Source of the DNA: Roseiarcus sp963721905
GTDB lineage: Bacteria > Pseudomonadota > Alphaproteobacteria > Rhizobiales > Beijerinckiaceae
Assembly: GCA_963721905.1 (NCBI GenBank)
Contig: CAVRMF010000008.1
Location: 532,669-596,668, forward strand
Reading direction: 5' to 3'
DNA length: 64,000 nt
The notes beneath the pieces were generated by a model. The model saw nothing but the letters and a program-made list of their open reading frames with translations. It was not told the origin of the DNA and ran no database searches. The position numbers were made by a program, and so were the translations under genes. Position 1 is the stretch's first letter; every line of letters starts with the position of its first letter. Positions 17,146-34,512 of the stretch are shown here, piece after piece.

Positions 17146-17640
17146 ATGGCATCGGTCGGCAGGGGTTCGGTGGTCTTGGCGACTGCGCTCGTCCTCGGGT
17201 TGGGCCTGAGCGCCTGCGCGCGCAACAACAACGACCTCGCGGCAGGCGCGGGCTACGGCGCGGCCGGCCCGGGCAGCGTGCAGGAATTCAACCAGACGGT
17301 CGGCGACCGCGTCTTCTTCGACACCGATCAAACCAATCTCTCGCCGGCCGCCCAGGCGACGCTCGACAAGCAGGCCGCATGGCTGAACCAGTACAACCGC
17401 TATACCTTCACCATCGAGGGCCACGCCGACGAGCGCGGCACCCGGGAATATAATTTCGCCCTCGGCGCCCAGCGCGCCCAGACGGTGCACGACTATCTCG
17501 CCGCCAAGGGCGTCGCGGCCTCGCGTATGAAGACGATAAGCTACGGCAAGGAGCGGCCGGTTGCGGTCTGCGACGACATCTCCTGCTGGTCGCAAAACCG
17601 CCGCGCCGTGACAGTACTCAACGGCGCGCCCGCAAGTTGA
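17146..17640 (+). CDS. pal: Peptidoglycan-associated lipoprotein Pal
   Basis: The 164-residue outer-membrane lipoprotein belongs to the Tol-Pal cell-constriction complex. The signal peptide ends in the lipobox LSAC (cysteine at about residue 25). The OmpA-like domain has DRVFFDTDQTNLSPAAQATL, then TIEGHADERGTREYNFALGAQRA with the diaminopimelate-binding Asp and Arg, and the SYGKERPVAVC tail. Unusually for the order tolQRA-tolB-pal, tolB is not adjacent; the upstream 200 bases hold no gene. cpoB follows with a 77-base gap. Confidence 0.95.
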   Translation: MASVGRGSVVLATALVLGLGLSACARNNNDLAAGAGYGAAGPGSVQEFNQTVGDRVFFDTDQTNLSPAAQATLDKQAAWLNQYNRYTFTIEGHADERGTREYNFALGAQRAQTVHDYLAAKGVAASRMKTISYGKERPVAVCDDISCWSQNRRAVTVLNGAPAS

Positions 17641-17717
17641 GAATCGACTTCGGGCTTGAAACCCACATCCGCGAGGCGTATGCGCCCCGCCTTGAACAGA
17701 CGCTGAGACCGACGTCC

Positions 17718-18710
17718 GTGATCTTCCTCCGAGCCTTGCGCCTGACGGCGATTCTTCTCGCCTGCGTCGGGCTTGCATCCGCAGCCTGCGCGCAAGGGTT
17801 CGACCTCTTCCACCGCCAGTCCTCGCAGGCGGCCCCGCCCGCCGACGTTCCGGGCGCGACGGGGGGCGACGCTAACGAAGCGCCCGAACTGGTCCTGCGC
17901 ATCAATCGGCTCGAGGAGGAGCTAAGGCAGGCGAACGGCCGTATCGAGGAACTGGAGAACGCCGAGCATCGGCTCGAGGATCAGCTCCAGAAGTTCCGGC
18001 AGGATGTCGAGTTCCGCTTCGGCGAGCGGTCCGGCCAGCCCGAGCCGCTGGCGCCTGCAGCTGCAGCGCCAGCGGCGGCGCCAGAAGCCGTGATCGAGGG
18101 GTCCGCCGCGGCAAAGCCGAAAAAGTCGGACGCGTTTGATCCCGACGCCGCGCCAAACGCGCCGGGTGCGCCGCAACCGCTCGGAACGACGGCGCCGAGC
18201 GCGCCGCTCGTCCGTCCGGCGCCCCCCGCCGGGACCCCGCTAGAACTCGGCAAGGGCCCGGCGCCCGCCCCCCCGCCGCCGGTAGCGACCGGGCCGCTGA
18301 TCACCGGTTCGGGCGTCGCGATGCTGGACGCGCCGCGCGAGCAGTTCAACACGGCGCTGCAGGAGTTCCAGACCGGCCAGTACCAGCAGGCCGAAGACGG
18401 ATTCAAGGCGTTCATGACCGCCAACAGCGGTCATCGCCTGACCCCCGACGCCATCTTCTACATCGGCGAAACCTATTTCCAGCGCTCGCGTCCGCGCGAG
18501 GCGGCCGAGCAATATCTGAAGGTCACGACCGACTATGCGAAGTCGTCGCGCGCGCCCGAAAGCATGGTGCGGCTCGGCCAGACGCTGGCCGCCCTCGGCA
18601 ACTCGGAGCAGGCCTGCGCGACCTTCACCGAATTCGGCAAGCGCTACCCGAGCGCGACCGCATCGGTGAAAAGGCTCGCTGAGCGCGAGATGGCCAAGGA
18701 TCATTGTTGA
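17718..18710 (+). CDS. cpoB: Cell-division coordinator CpoB (YbgF)
   Basis: A 330-residue periplasmic protein that links outer-membrane constriction with peptidoglycan synthesis alongside Tol-Pal. The GTG at 17718 gives a signal peptide (VIFLRALRLTAILLACVGL then ASAACAQG), so I prefer it to an upstream TTG that overlaps the pal stop. A coiled-coil stretch of about 50 residues (INRLEEELRQANGRIEELEN) is followed by a long Pro/Ala linker. The C-terminal TPR domain begins at FNTALQEFQTGQYQQAEDGF and ends with CATFTEFGKRYPSATASVKR. The stop overlaps the tilS start region. Confidence 0.92.
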   Translation: MIFLRALRLTAILLACVGLASAACAQGFDLFHRQSSQAAPPADVPGATGGDANEAPELVLRINRLEEELRQANGRIEELENAEHRLEDQLQKFRQDVEFRFGERSGQPEPLAPAAAAPAAAPEAVIEGSAAAKPKKSDAFDPDAAPNAPGAPQPLGTTAPSAPLVRPAPPAGTPLELGKGPAPAPPPPVATGPLITGSGVAMLDAPREQFNTALQEFQTGQYQQAEDGFKAFMTANSGHRLTPDAIFYIGETYFQRSRPREAAEQYLKVTTDYAKSSRAPESMVRLGQTLAALGNSEQACATFTEFGKRYPSATASVKRLAEREMAKDHC

Positions 18711-19733
18711 GCGCTCCCTGCGCAGACTTTTCCCCGGCGAAGGTCGACGCGCTGCTCGCGCCGCTCACGGCCGCTACATCGTTGCTCGTCGCCGTCTCGG
18801 GCGGTCCCGATTCCACCGCGCTTCTTCTGATGGTCGCCGAATGGGCGGCGCGGCGCGGAACGAAGCGGATCGCTGCGGCCACGGTCGATCACGGCTTGAG
18901 GCCGGAGAGCGCGGCTGAGGCGCAAAGCGTCGCCGATCTCTGCGAGCGGCGCGACGTCCCTCACGCCATCCTCCTCTGGACAGGCGCAAAGCCCTCGACC
19001 CGCCTGCAGGAGCGGGCGCGTGAGGCGCGCTACCGGCTGCTAGTGGAGCACGCGCGGGCGATCGGCGCCGACACGATTGTCACCGCCCATCACGCCGACG
19101 ACCAGGCGGAGACGGTGCTCTTTCGCCTCATGCGCGGGTCGGGCGTTGCGGGCCTGCGCGGCATGGAGACGATGAGCCGGCGCGACGGCGTCGCCATCGC
19201 TCGGCCTCTGCTCGGCGTCGAAAAGAGCGCCCTGATCGCCTTCGTCAAGGCGCGCGGCGCGGCCTTCATCGAGGATCCCTCCAATGCGGAGCTTCGATTC
19301 GCGCGCCCGCGTCTGCGCGCCCTGATCGCGGGCCTCGCCGGAGAAGGTCTGGACGCGGAAGGGCTCGCCCGTCTCGCCCGCCGCGCGGCGGAGGCGGACG
19401 AAGCGCTGGCCCGGACGGCGGCCGAGGTCGAGGCGAGGCTCGGCGCGAATGGCCCCATCGACGCCCGCGCCTTGTTCGAGGCGCCAATCGCGATCGTCCA
19501 GCGCATCCTCGCTCGCCGCATCGCAGCGGCCGGAGGGCGCGATTTCGAGCCGGATTGGGCTCGAGAAGATCGAGGCGCTGGCGCGTCGCCTGCGCGACGC
19601 TTCGCTCGAGGGACGCGCGCTCAAGGCCAATGTCGGCGGGGCGGTTGTCCGGCTCACCGCCGCGGGCAAGCTCGAGTTTTCGCCCGAGCCGGCGAGGCGA
19701 ACCGCCGCCGGCAAGCTCGGCAAAGACGAGTAG
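18707..19733 (+). CDS. tilS: tRNA(Ile)-lysidine synthase TilS (frameshifted)
   Basis: TilS modifies C34 of tRNA-Ile(CAU) to lysidine, an essential step. The PP-loop SGGPDSTALL, the VDHGLRPES block, AREARYRLL and ADDQAETVLFRLMRGSG are intact. At about 19,548, after GGRDFE, the frame slips: one surplus base (a C before CGGATTGGG) pushes reading into nonsense, and the proper C-terminus (IGLEKIEALARRL through GKLGKDE) continues in the next frame to the TAG at 19733. The span is 3n+1 bases. Read through uncorrected, the frame runs into the next gene and creates a false TilS-FucU fusion. It starts at a TTG overlapping the cpoB stop. Confidence 0.88.
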
Positions 19734-19813
19734 GTGGCCGGTCGCCTGTTGCCGATTGCCGACTGCCGTTAGAACCCGCTATCCTGCAGGCGACCCAAGT
19801 CGGGGAGGCAGCC

Positions 19814-20263
19814 ATGCTGTGGGGGATCGATCCGCTGTTGGACGCGGACCTATTGTACGCGTTGCGTAGGATGGGCCACGGCGACGAAATTGCTATCGTG
19901 GACGCGAATTTTCCCGCCGCCTCGACCGCGACATCGACGGTAACCGGCACGCCGATCCTGATGGCGGGGGTCTCCTCGGCGCGCGCCGTCGAAGCCGTCC
20001 TGTCGGTCATGCCGCTCGACAGCTTCGTCACCGACCCGGCGCTGCGCATAGAGGTTGTCGGCGATCCCGTCGCCGTGCCGCCCGTGCAGCAGGAAGTACA
20101 GCAGGCGATCGATCGCGCCGCGGGCCGGCGCGTGCCCCTGGTCGGCATCGAACGCTACGCCTTCTACGACCGCGCGAGCGAGGCCTTCGCCATTCTCGTG
20201 ACCGGGGAGCGGCGGCACTACGGCTGCTTTATCTTCAAGAAGGGCGTGCTGCCGCCGGAGTGA
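19814..20263 (+). CDS. RbsD/FucU family sugar mutarotase-like protein
   Basis: A 149-residue protein. MLWGIDPLLDADLLYALRRMGHGDEIAIVDANFPA is the RbsD/FucU N-terminus, with the catalytic-type His in MGHGDE. FYDRASEAFAILVTGERRHYGCFIFKKGVL is the conserved end with the Tyr pair. The family interconverts pyranose and anomer forms of fucose or ribose; here no sugar operon is nearby, so the substrate is open. The ATG at 19814 follows a GGGGAGG site by five bases. The apparent in-frame fusion to tilS is an artefact of the frameshift there. Confidence 0.9.
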   Translation: MLWGIDPLLDADLLYALRRMGHGDEIAIVDANFPAASTATSTVTGTPILMAGVSSARAVEAVLSVMPLDSFVTDPALRIEVVGDPVAVPPVQQEVQQAIDRAAGRRVPLVGIERYAFYDRASEAFAILVTGERRHYGCFIFKKGVLPPE

Positions 20264-20335
20264 GGCGCGCGTAGAGGATTGCGGCCCTGCGGGACCCGTG
20301 GAATTCTGAGGCGGTCGCGAGGAATACGGGCGCCG

Positions 20336-21292
20336 ATGAGAACGATCCCTGACGATCCCAAGGGCGCCGAGCGCGCGTCCGCGATCAAGACCGTCTCGAC
20401 ACGCGTGACGTTGATCGTCGCCGTCCTTCTTGCCATCGCGAAGCTGGCGGGATGGGTCGTGACGGGTTCGATGGCGCTCTTTGCCTCGGCCATCGACGCG
20501 CTGGTCGATACCGGAGCGAGCATCGTCACGTTGCTGGGCGTCCGTTACGCCCAACGACCGCCGGATCGCGACCACCGCTTCGGCCATGGCAAGGGCGAGG
20601 CGGTCGCCGCGTTCACCCAGTCGACCTTTCTCGCCGGCGCGGCGGTCGTGCTGGCGTTCCAGTCCATCCAGCGGCTCGTCTTCCCCGTGTCGCTCGACGC
20701 GCTGGAGATCGGGTTCTGGCTGATCGGCGCCAGCCTCCTGACCGCGCTGGGGCTCGTGGCGATGCAGACCTGGGCGGTGCGCAGGACAGGCTCGACGGCG
20801 ATCGCCGCCGACCGGGCGCATTATCTGGCCGACATCGCCCTCAACACCGCCGTTCTTCTCGCCCTCGGCGTGACCCGTTGGACGGGATGGACCCGCGCCG
20901 ATCCCGCCTTCGCGCTCGCCATCTCGATCACCATGCTGTGGAACGCCTATTCGATCGCGCGCGAAGCCCTGGAACAGCTTCTCGACCAGGAGCTTCCGGC
21001 GGACGATCGGCGCCGGATCAAGGATGTTGTCCGCGCCTGCGCAGGCGTGCGGGACATCCATGATTTGCGCACACGGTTTTCCGGAGACCGGACGTTCGTG
21101 GAATACCACCTCGAAGTCGATCCGGGCCTCACCGTCGAAGTCGGCCACGCCATTGGCGACTCGACCGAGACGGCCGTGCAGAACCTGCTGCCCGGCGCCG
21201 TCGAGGCCACCGCCCACCTCGAACCGCATGGGATCGACGACGAGCGGTTGGACGACGCGGTCGCACAGAAATCCTCGGCTTCGCAGAGTTAG
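20336..21292 (+). CDS. Cation diffusion facilitator (FieF-like) efflux protein
   Basis: A 318-residue inner-membrane antiporter for divalent metals such as Zn or Fe. It has six membrane segments. The metal site residues are in FASAIDALVDTGAS (D...D on helix 2) and DRAHYLADIALN (HxxxD on helix 5). The loop DHRFGHGKGEAVAAF is the CDF signature. The C-terminal cytoplasmic domain (RRIKDVVRACAGVRDIHDLRTR and a His-ending strand) is complete. The ATG at 20336 gives the normal family start. The gene runs convergently toward rpoC, with the rpoC terminator between them. Confidence 0.93.
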   Translation: MRTIPDDPKGAERASAIKTVSTRVTLIVAVLLAIAKLAGWVVTGSMALFASAIDALVDTGASIVTLLGVRYAQRPPDRDHRFGHGKGEAVAAFTQSTFLAGAAVVLAFQSIQRLVFPVSLDALEIGFWLIGASLLTALGLVAMQTWAVRRTGSTAIAADRAHYLADIALNTAVLLALGVTRWTGWTRADPAFALAISITMLWNAYSIAREALEQLLDQELPADDRRRIKDVVRACAGVRDIHDLRTRFSGDRTFVEYHLEVDPGLTVEVGHAIGDSTETAVQNLLPGAVEATAHLEPHGIDDERLDDAVAQKSSASQS

Positions 21293-21314
21293 GGAGCGCC
21301 GCCGCCGGCGCCAC

Positions 21315-21340
21315 AAAAAAGAGCCGCCCGAAGGCGGCTC
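21315..21340 (-). terminator. Intrinsic terminator of the rpoBC transcript
   Basis: On the minus strand a perfect stem GAGCCGCC/GGCGGCTC with a TTCG-type loop is followed at once by six T residues. It lies 24 bases beyond the rpoC stop codon, as expected for the end of the rplJL-rpoBC transcript. Confidence 0.9.
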
Positions 21341-21363
21341 TCGTAGCTTCGCAGGGGCAGTCC

Positions 21364-25624
<4,261 letters not shown>

Positions 25625-25747
25625 TCTCGTCTCCCGCGACATTCGGCGCAGCCAACGCCGAACTCGCTTTCATGGAAGAAAGCCGCGGCATGATCGCCGC
25701 GACCAAAGCTCATTGAGATGGGGCGCCCGCGCATCGGCGCCTTGCCG

Positions 25748-29869
<4,122 letters not shown>

Positions 29870-30119
29870 TTCGTTCCTCAAGCCTCAAATGTCACGGCGA
29901 TCCGCTCTCGCGCCCGATACGCTCAGCGATTGCCCTGGACTGCCGGGCGCTGCGAACGCCCCATTTTGATCTCATCAACAGCGTTTCGATGCCCCGTCGC
30001 CGTCGTTCCGCCCGATCCAACTCTTAAAAAACGCCCACGTTCAAAACGCCCGAACGGCCCCGGGCCGAGGCCAGGGACCGTCCATTCCTGAAAAACGAGC
30101 CCGAGCGGGCCCGCGCCCA

Positions 30120-30500
30120 TTACTTGAGCTCGACCTTCGCACCGACCTTCTCGAGCGCGGCCTTGATCTTCTCGGCTTCTTCCTTGCTGACGCCTTCCTT
30201 GACGGGTTTCGGCGCGCCTTCGACAAGGTCCTTGGCTTCCTTGAGGCCGAGCGCGGTGATCGCGCGCACTTCCTTGATGACTTCGATCTTCTTCTCGCCT
30301 ATGGCGGCGAGAACGACGGTGAACTCCGTCTGCTCCTCAACCGGCGCAGCTGCCGCCGCGGCGCCGCCAGGCGCAGCCGCCACCGCGACCGCCGCGGCGG
30401 CCGAGACGCCCCACTTGGCTTCAAGCAGCTTTGCGAGCTCGGCGGCCTCGAGAACCGTGAGGCTCGAGAGTTCGTCGACGATTTTTTCGAGATTGGCCAT
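30120..30500 (-). CDS. rplL: Ribosomal protein bL12 (L7/L12)
   Basis: A 126-residue stalk protein that recruits translation factors. It has the N-terminal dimerisation helix (MANLEKIVDELSSLTVLEAA), an Ala/Val/Pro hinge, and the C-terminal domain with EKKIEVIKEVRAITALGLKEAKDLVE. The length and composition are standard. It follows rplJ by 54 bases in the usual rplJ-rplL order. Confidence 0.98.
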   Translation of the reverse strand: MANLEKIVDELSSLTVLEAAELAKLLEAKWGVSAAAAVAVAAAPGGAAAAAAPVEEQTEFTVVLAAIGEKKIEVIKEVRAITALGLKEAKDLVEGAPKPVKEGVSKEEAEKIKAALEKVGAKVELK

Positions 30501-30554
30501 TTCTGGTGTTCCTTATATGGGTTCGAACCGAATGTTTGTGAAGAGCCTTTAAGC

Positions 30555-31070
30555 TCAGGCTGCATCTTTGGCGGCATAGGCCCCGACCACGCGCGCAAGC
30601 TTGGCTGCGGGAGCGGTCGAGAGCTGGGCGAGCTTGGTTGCCGGGGCGGTCAGCAGCCCCAGCAGTTTCGCGCGCAGCTCGTCGAGGGATGGCAAGGTCG
30701 CGAGCGCCTTGACCCCGTCGACATCGAGGGCCGTCTTGCCCATGGCGCCGCCCAGAAGCACGAATTTCTCGTGATCCTTGGCGAAAGCCACGGCTGCCTT
30801 GGCCGCCGCCACCGGGTCGCTCGAATGAGCGATCAGGGTCGGACCCTTCAAAAGGGGACCGATCGAGGCGACGTCCGTGCCTTTGAGAGCAATCTGGGCG
30901 AGGCGGTTCTTGGCGACCTGAACGCTCGCCCCAGCGGTCCGCATCTGCTTGCGCAGACGCTGCATCTGGGCGACGGTCAAGCCGGAATAGTGCGCCACGA
31001 CCACGGCCGACGTCTTGGAGAAGACATCGTGCAGGGCCGCGACAGCGTCTTTCTTTTCCGCTCTATCCAC
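30555..31070 (-). CDS. rplJ: Ribosomal protein uL10
   Basis: A 171-residue stalk base protein that holds the L12 dimers. It has the N-terminal rRNA-binding block MDRAEKKDAVAALHDVF, then VVVAHYSGLTVAQMQRLRKQMR and the Ala-rich C-terminal helix for L12 binding. The start is GTG at 31070. In most bacteria rplK and rplA lie just upstream; here the next upstream gene is a divergent aldehyde dehydrogenase, so this copy heads its own transcript with a leader of several hundred bases. Confidence 0.97.
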   Translation of the reverse strand: MDRAEKKDAVAALHDVFSKTSAVVVAHYSGLTVAQMQRLRKQMRTAGASVQVAKNRLAQIALKGTDVASIGPLLKGPTLIAHSSDPVAAAKAAVAFAKDHEKFVLLGGAMGKTALDVDGVKALATLPSLDELRAKLLGLLTAPATKLAQLSTAPAAKLARVVGAYAAKDAA

Positions 31071-31500
31071 GGGTGCTCATCTCCGGTCGGCGGGCTTTGA
31101 GGCGCCCGCCTGTTGCACATGCCGCGCCGCGCGATCCTCAAAGAATTGAGCGCCACGACGACTTGCGCCTGTCCCCGGAGTTGGGCGTACCCAGCGCCGG
31201 ACAGAAGGTTCGAACCGCATTTTCCGAGCGGGAATCCCCCGACGGTTTGAAAACTTGGTCTTCCCCGTCTATGCTGGCCCCTCGTCCCCTTGCGGGGCTT
31301 TCCCCTCGCGGGGCGCGGGAATTAAGCGCTCGGCCCATAGGCTTCGCGCGCCGGCAGTCTCGGACAGGACATGGCCGGAACGGACGCAAAGGGTTCCCCT
31401 TTCCGTCCTCCGGCCTATCCGCCGTCTCCATCCGTGCCAGCCCCAGAGAGGTCCAGCCCAAACAGGACGGTAGCCATGATTGATCATTCGGGGTCGCATT
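31071..31500 (-). promoter_or_regulatory. Candidate L10 leader region
   Basis: The 728-base gap between rplJ and the divergent dehydrogenase holds no convincing gene. On the minus strand it contains paired G/C-rich segments (CCCCGCGAGGGG, CCCCGCAAGGGG) and GTCCGAGACTGCCGG. The placement and G-rich style fit the autoregulatory leader bound by L10(L12)4. I could not fold it, so this is a positional inference. Confidence 0.35.
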
Positions 31501-31798
31501 GCGCCGTCAACCCCGGTCCGCCTTCTTAGCGGGTTTGAAAAACGGTTGCAAGGGGCTGTGGACAAGTTTTTGTGAACGCGGTTGCGCTTCTAACTGGTCC
31601 AAAAAGCTTTTCTAACTGGTTCCAAAGGGCTTTGGAAAAGCTTTCACACGCCAATCCAGAGTTTCCGCTCAACCAAAGTCGTCCAGAATTGAGCGTGGCG
31701 CCGCGGCCTGCTGACGCCCCGCTACTGGCCAAGGCCAGTGCGGTCGTTATATTCTCCAGACACCAAAGAGCATCGCAAGTTCGCCCAAGGAGGATTGG

Positions 31799-33229
31799 AT
31801 GTCGCACGAATTGCAGTTTTACATCGACGGCGCTTGGGTTGCGCCTCAGACCCCGAAGTTTCTGGACGTCATCGATCCGTCGAACGAGGACGCATTCGCC
31901 AAGATCGCCATGGGCTCGAAAGCGGACGTGGACAAGGCCGTCGCCGCGGCCAGGCGCGCGTTCTTGACCTTCGGCGTGACCAGCCGGGAAGCGCGGCTCG
32001 CGCTCCTGCGCCGGATCGTGGAGTTCTACAAGAAACGGACCGATGACCTTGCCTTGGCCGTCTCCAGGGAAATGGGCGCGCCGCGGGGCTTCGCGCTCAA
32101 GGAGCAGGTCGGCATCGGCCTCGCGCATCTCGAAGAAATGGTCGGGACGCTTGAAACCTTTGAATTCGAGCGCCTCAAGCGGGGATCCCTCGTCGTCAAG
32201 GAGCCGATCGGCGTCGTAGGCTTGATCACGCCCTGGAACTGGCCGCTCAATCAGATCACCTGCAAAGTTGCGCCCGCGCTGGCCGCGGGGTGCACGATGG
32301 TGCTGAAGCCAAGCGAGATCGCGCCGCTCGACGCCATCATTTTCGCCGAAATTCTCGACGAGGCGGGTGTGCCCAAAGGCGTGTTCAACCTCGTCAACGG
32401 AGACGGACCGACCGTCGGACAGGCGATCGCGAGCCACCCCGACGTCGACATGGTCTCGTTCACCGGTTCGACCCGCGCCGGCGTCCTCGTCGCCAAGGCC
32501 GCCGCCGACACGGTCAAGCGCGTGCACCAGGAACTCGGCGGCAAGTCCGCGAATATTCTCTTCCCCGATGTCGATTTCGCCGTTGCGGTGAAGAAGGGCG
32601 TCGCCGGATGTTTCGGCAACACCGGCCAGTCCTGCAACGCCCCGACTCGCATGTTCGTGCCGCGCGCCCGGCAGGACGAGGTTGCCGCTTTCGCAAAGAA
32701 GGCTTCAGAAAAGTACCGGGTCGGCGCGGCGGATGCGGAGGGAACGGTTCTCGGCCCGGTCGTCAGCAAGGCGCAGTTCGACAAGGTTCAGAACCTGATC
32801 GAGAGCGGCATCGCCGAGGGCGCGACGCTCGTCACCGGCGGCGCCGGCCTGCCGCCCGGCCTCAATCGCGGCTATTTCGTCCGGCCGACGATCTTCGCCG
32901 ACGTGACACCGGACATGCGCATCGCGCGCGAGGAGATTTTCGGGCCGGTGCTGTCGATCATGCCCTACGACACGGTCGAAGAGGCGATCGAACGGGCGAA
33001 CGACACCGTCTACGGCCTCGCCTCCTATATCCAGACCAAGGACATCGAGAAAGCGCGCGCGGTCTCGCGGCGGATGCGTTCCGGCAACGTCTACATCAAC
33101 TATCCCGTCTGGGACGCCGGACTGCCGTTCGGCGGCTATAAGCAATCGGGCAACGGCCGCGAATATGCGGAATACGGCCTCGACGATTTTCTCGAAATCA
33201 AGGGCATCGCCGGATACGAGGCGGCCTGA
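31799..33229 (+). CDS. NAD(P)-dependent aldehyde dehydrogenase
   Basis: A 476-residue soluble dehydrogenase oxidising an aldehyde to an acid. It has the cofactor-binding PWNWPLNQ, KPSEIAPLD and FTGSTRAG, the general base Glu in QELGGKSAN, the catalytic Cys in CFGNTGQSCNAPTR, and EEIFGPVLSIMPYD near the C-terminus. The ATG at 31799 lies five bases after AAGGAGGA. Substrate unknown. An imperfect tandem repeat (TTCTAACTGGTCCAAAAAGC then TTCTAACTGGTTCCAAAGGG, about 31588-31635) lies in its upstream region and may be an operator. The cysteine hydrolase gene follows by 66 bases and is probably cotranscribed. Confidence 0.92.
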   Translation: MSHELQFYIDGAWVAPQTPKFLDVIDPSNEDAFAKIAMGSKADVDKAVAAARRAFLTFGVTSREARLALLRRIVEFYKKRTDDLALAVSREMGAPRGFALKEQVGIGLAHLEEMVGTLETFEFERLKRGSLVVKEPIGVVGLITPWNWPLNQITCKVAPALAAGCTMVLKPSEIAPLDAIIFAEILDEAGVPKGVFNLVNGDGPTVGQAIASHPDVDMVSFTGSTRAGVLVAKAAADTVKRVHQELGGKSANILFPDVDFAVAVKKGVAGCFGNTGQSCNAPTRMFVPRARQDEVAAFAKKASEKYRVGAADAEGTVLGPVVSKAQFDKVQNLIESGIAEGATLVTGGAGLPPGLNRGYFVRPTIFADVTPDMRIAREEIFGPVLSIMPYDTVEEAIERANDTVYGLASYIQTKDIEKARAVSRRMRSGNVYINYPVWDAGLPFGGYKQSGNGREYAEYGLDDFLEIKGIAGYEAA

Positions 33230-33295
33230 GCGGCAGGCGCGGGCGCCCGAGCCCGACGCTTGAGACAAACGCAACGCAACTGGGAGAGAAACACA

Positions 33296-33940
33296 ATGGA
33301 TGCGAAATCGACGGCGGTCGTTCTCATCGAATATCAGAACGATTTCACCTCGGAGGGCGGCACGCTGCATCAGGCGGTGAAGCCCGTGATGGACAAGAGC
33401 AACATGCTCGCCAATACGGTCGAAACGGTGAAGCAGGCGCGGGCGCTGGGTGCGACAATTGTCTACGCGCCGATCACGTTCACCGACGACTATCACGAAC
33501 TCAGCCCCAACCCCTATGGCATCCTCAAGGGCGTAGTCGATAGCAAGTCATTCCGACAGGGAACCTGGGGCGCAGAGATCGTGGATGTCTTGAAGCCGGA
33601 ACCCGGCGATATCGTCATTGAAGGCAAACGCGGCCTCTGTGGATTCGCCACCACGAATCTCGATTTCATCCTAAGGAGCAAGGGAATCTCCACCATCGCG
33701 CTCGGCGGATTTTTGACCAACTGCTGCGTCGAATCGACCATGCGCACGGGATATGAGAAAGGCTACGACGTCGTCACTCTGAAGGACTGTACGGCGACCC
33801 TCAGTGAGGAAGAACAGCGCGTTGCTGTCGAGAAGAACTATCCCATGTTCTCGAGACCCATGACGCATGACGAATTTCTTTCGACGCTGAAGGGTTCGGG
33901 CGCTATCGAGACGAAATCGCGCGGTTACGAAGCCGTCTGA
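33296..33940 (+). CDS. Isochorismatase-like cysteine hydrolase
   Basis: A 214-residue member of the isochorismatase-like hydrolases (nicotinamidase, N-carbamoylase and similar amide hydrolases). The catalytic Asp is in LIEYQNDF, the Lys in EGKRGLCGF, and the nucleophilic Cys in GGFLTNCCVESTMRTGYEKGY (second segment of the active site). The start at 33296 follows GGGAGAG. The exact substrate cannot be inferred. Pairing with an aldehyde dehydrogenase could mean degradation of an amide or of a ring-cleavage product (inference). Confidence 0.88.
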   Translation: MDAKSTAVVLIEYQNDFTSEGGTLHQAVKPVMDKSNMLANTVETVKQARALGATIVYAPITFTDDYHELSPNPYGILKGVVDSKSFRQGTWGAEIVDVLKPEPGDIVIEGKRGLCGFATTNLDFILRSKGISTIALGGFLTNCCVESTMRTGYEKGYDVVTLKDCTATLSEEEQRVAVEKNYPMFSRPMTHDEFLSTLKGSGAIETKSRGYEAV

Positions 33941-34085
33941 GCGGGCTGCCTCGCGAAGGGCGGATTGCAGTCATTCCGGGCAAGCGAGCGACGGCGGCGC
34001 CGCCTCTCGGAACAGAATGGCGGCAACGACGAGACGCCGCCCGAGATGGACGGCGTCTTGCAAAGGATCGAAAGAAGGCGGAGCG

Positions 34086-34481
34086 TTACGCGGCGAACAC
34101 CGCACCCTTGCGCGACCCGCGATAGCCCGCGAAGGCGAGGCTGGCGAAGCCGAGCGACATCATCGCCCAGGTCGAGGGCTCAGGTATGCCGGTCATCGCC
34201 GGATCCGCGATGTCGTAGGTGAAGCCAAAACCGTCCCCCGCCTTCGCCAGCGTGCCAGCACTGAAGGTGAGGTCGTAACTCAGCGATACGGACGCCTGAG
34301 CGCCTCCCGAGATGGCGCCAAGATAGAGCGCGTGCGCGGCGAAGAACGTCTCGGCCCCAGCTGCGCCGGTCAGGCTGGAGAAGGTGTACGTCTGGGTGTT
34401 TCCGTTCAGGGTGACCTGCAACTCCAGGCTGTTGAAGCCGATCCCAGAGAAGTTGTCAGAGAGCAAATTCAGGTCCAGCGC
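34086..34481 (-). CDS. PEP-CTERM sorting-domain protein, 5' end lost
   Basis: The last about 131 residues of a secreted protein. It has a beta-rich region (LDLNLLSDNFSGIGFNSLEL onward) and a C-terminal sorting signal: IPEPSTWAMMSLGF, a short hydrophobic helix and the basic end RGSRKG. PEP-CTERM proteins are cut by exosortase and linked to exopolysaccharide. No signal peptide or valid start is present, because the gene runs into the composition boundary at about 34,482-34,512. Family-like sequence stops there and PAS sequence of opposite orientation begins. Confidence 0.8.
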   Translation of the reverse strand, partial: ALDLNLLSDNFSGIGFNSLELQVTLNGNTQTYTFSSLTGAAGAETFFAAHALYLGAISGGAQASVSLSYDLTFSAGTLAKAGDGFGFTYDIADPAMTGIPEPSTWAMMSLGFASLAFAGYRGSRKGAVFAA

Positions 34482-34512
34482 TTCGCTGGCGCTCGGCTGG
34501 ACGGTCCATGAG
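34482..34512. other. Junction between two unrelated sequence backgrounds
   Basis: Left of this point the minus strand encodes a PEP-CTERM protein missing its N-terminus. Right of it the plus strand encodes the tail of a PAS domain missing its N-terminus. GC-rich alphaproteobacterial codon use ends here. No IS end, integrase, tRNA or direct repeat is visible at the boundary. Confidence 0.75.

Noticed and set aside
17637..17717. Earlier TTG start for cpoB
   Set aside because: It would place 27 charged residues before an otherwise clean signal peptide that begins at the GTG at 17718.
18707..20263. TilS-FucU fusion protein
   Set aside because: The apparent fusion comes from a one-base gain in tilS. 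The genuine TilS C-terminus continues in the neighbouring frame and stops at 19733, and the FucU-type gene has its own ribosome site and ATG.
31198..31222. tRNA-like T-arm GGTTCGAACC
   Set aside because: No acceptor stem, D-arm or anticodon arm could be built around it; a similar word near 30,518 also lacks tRNA structure.
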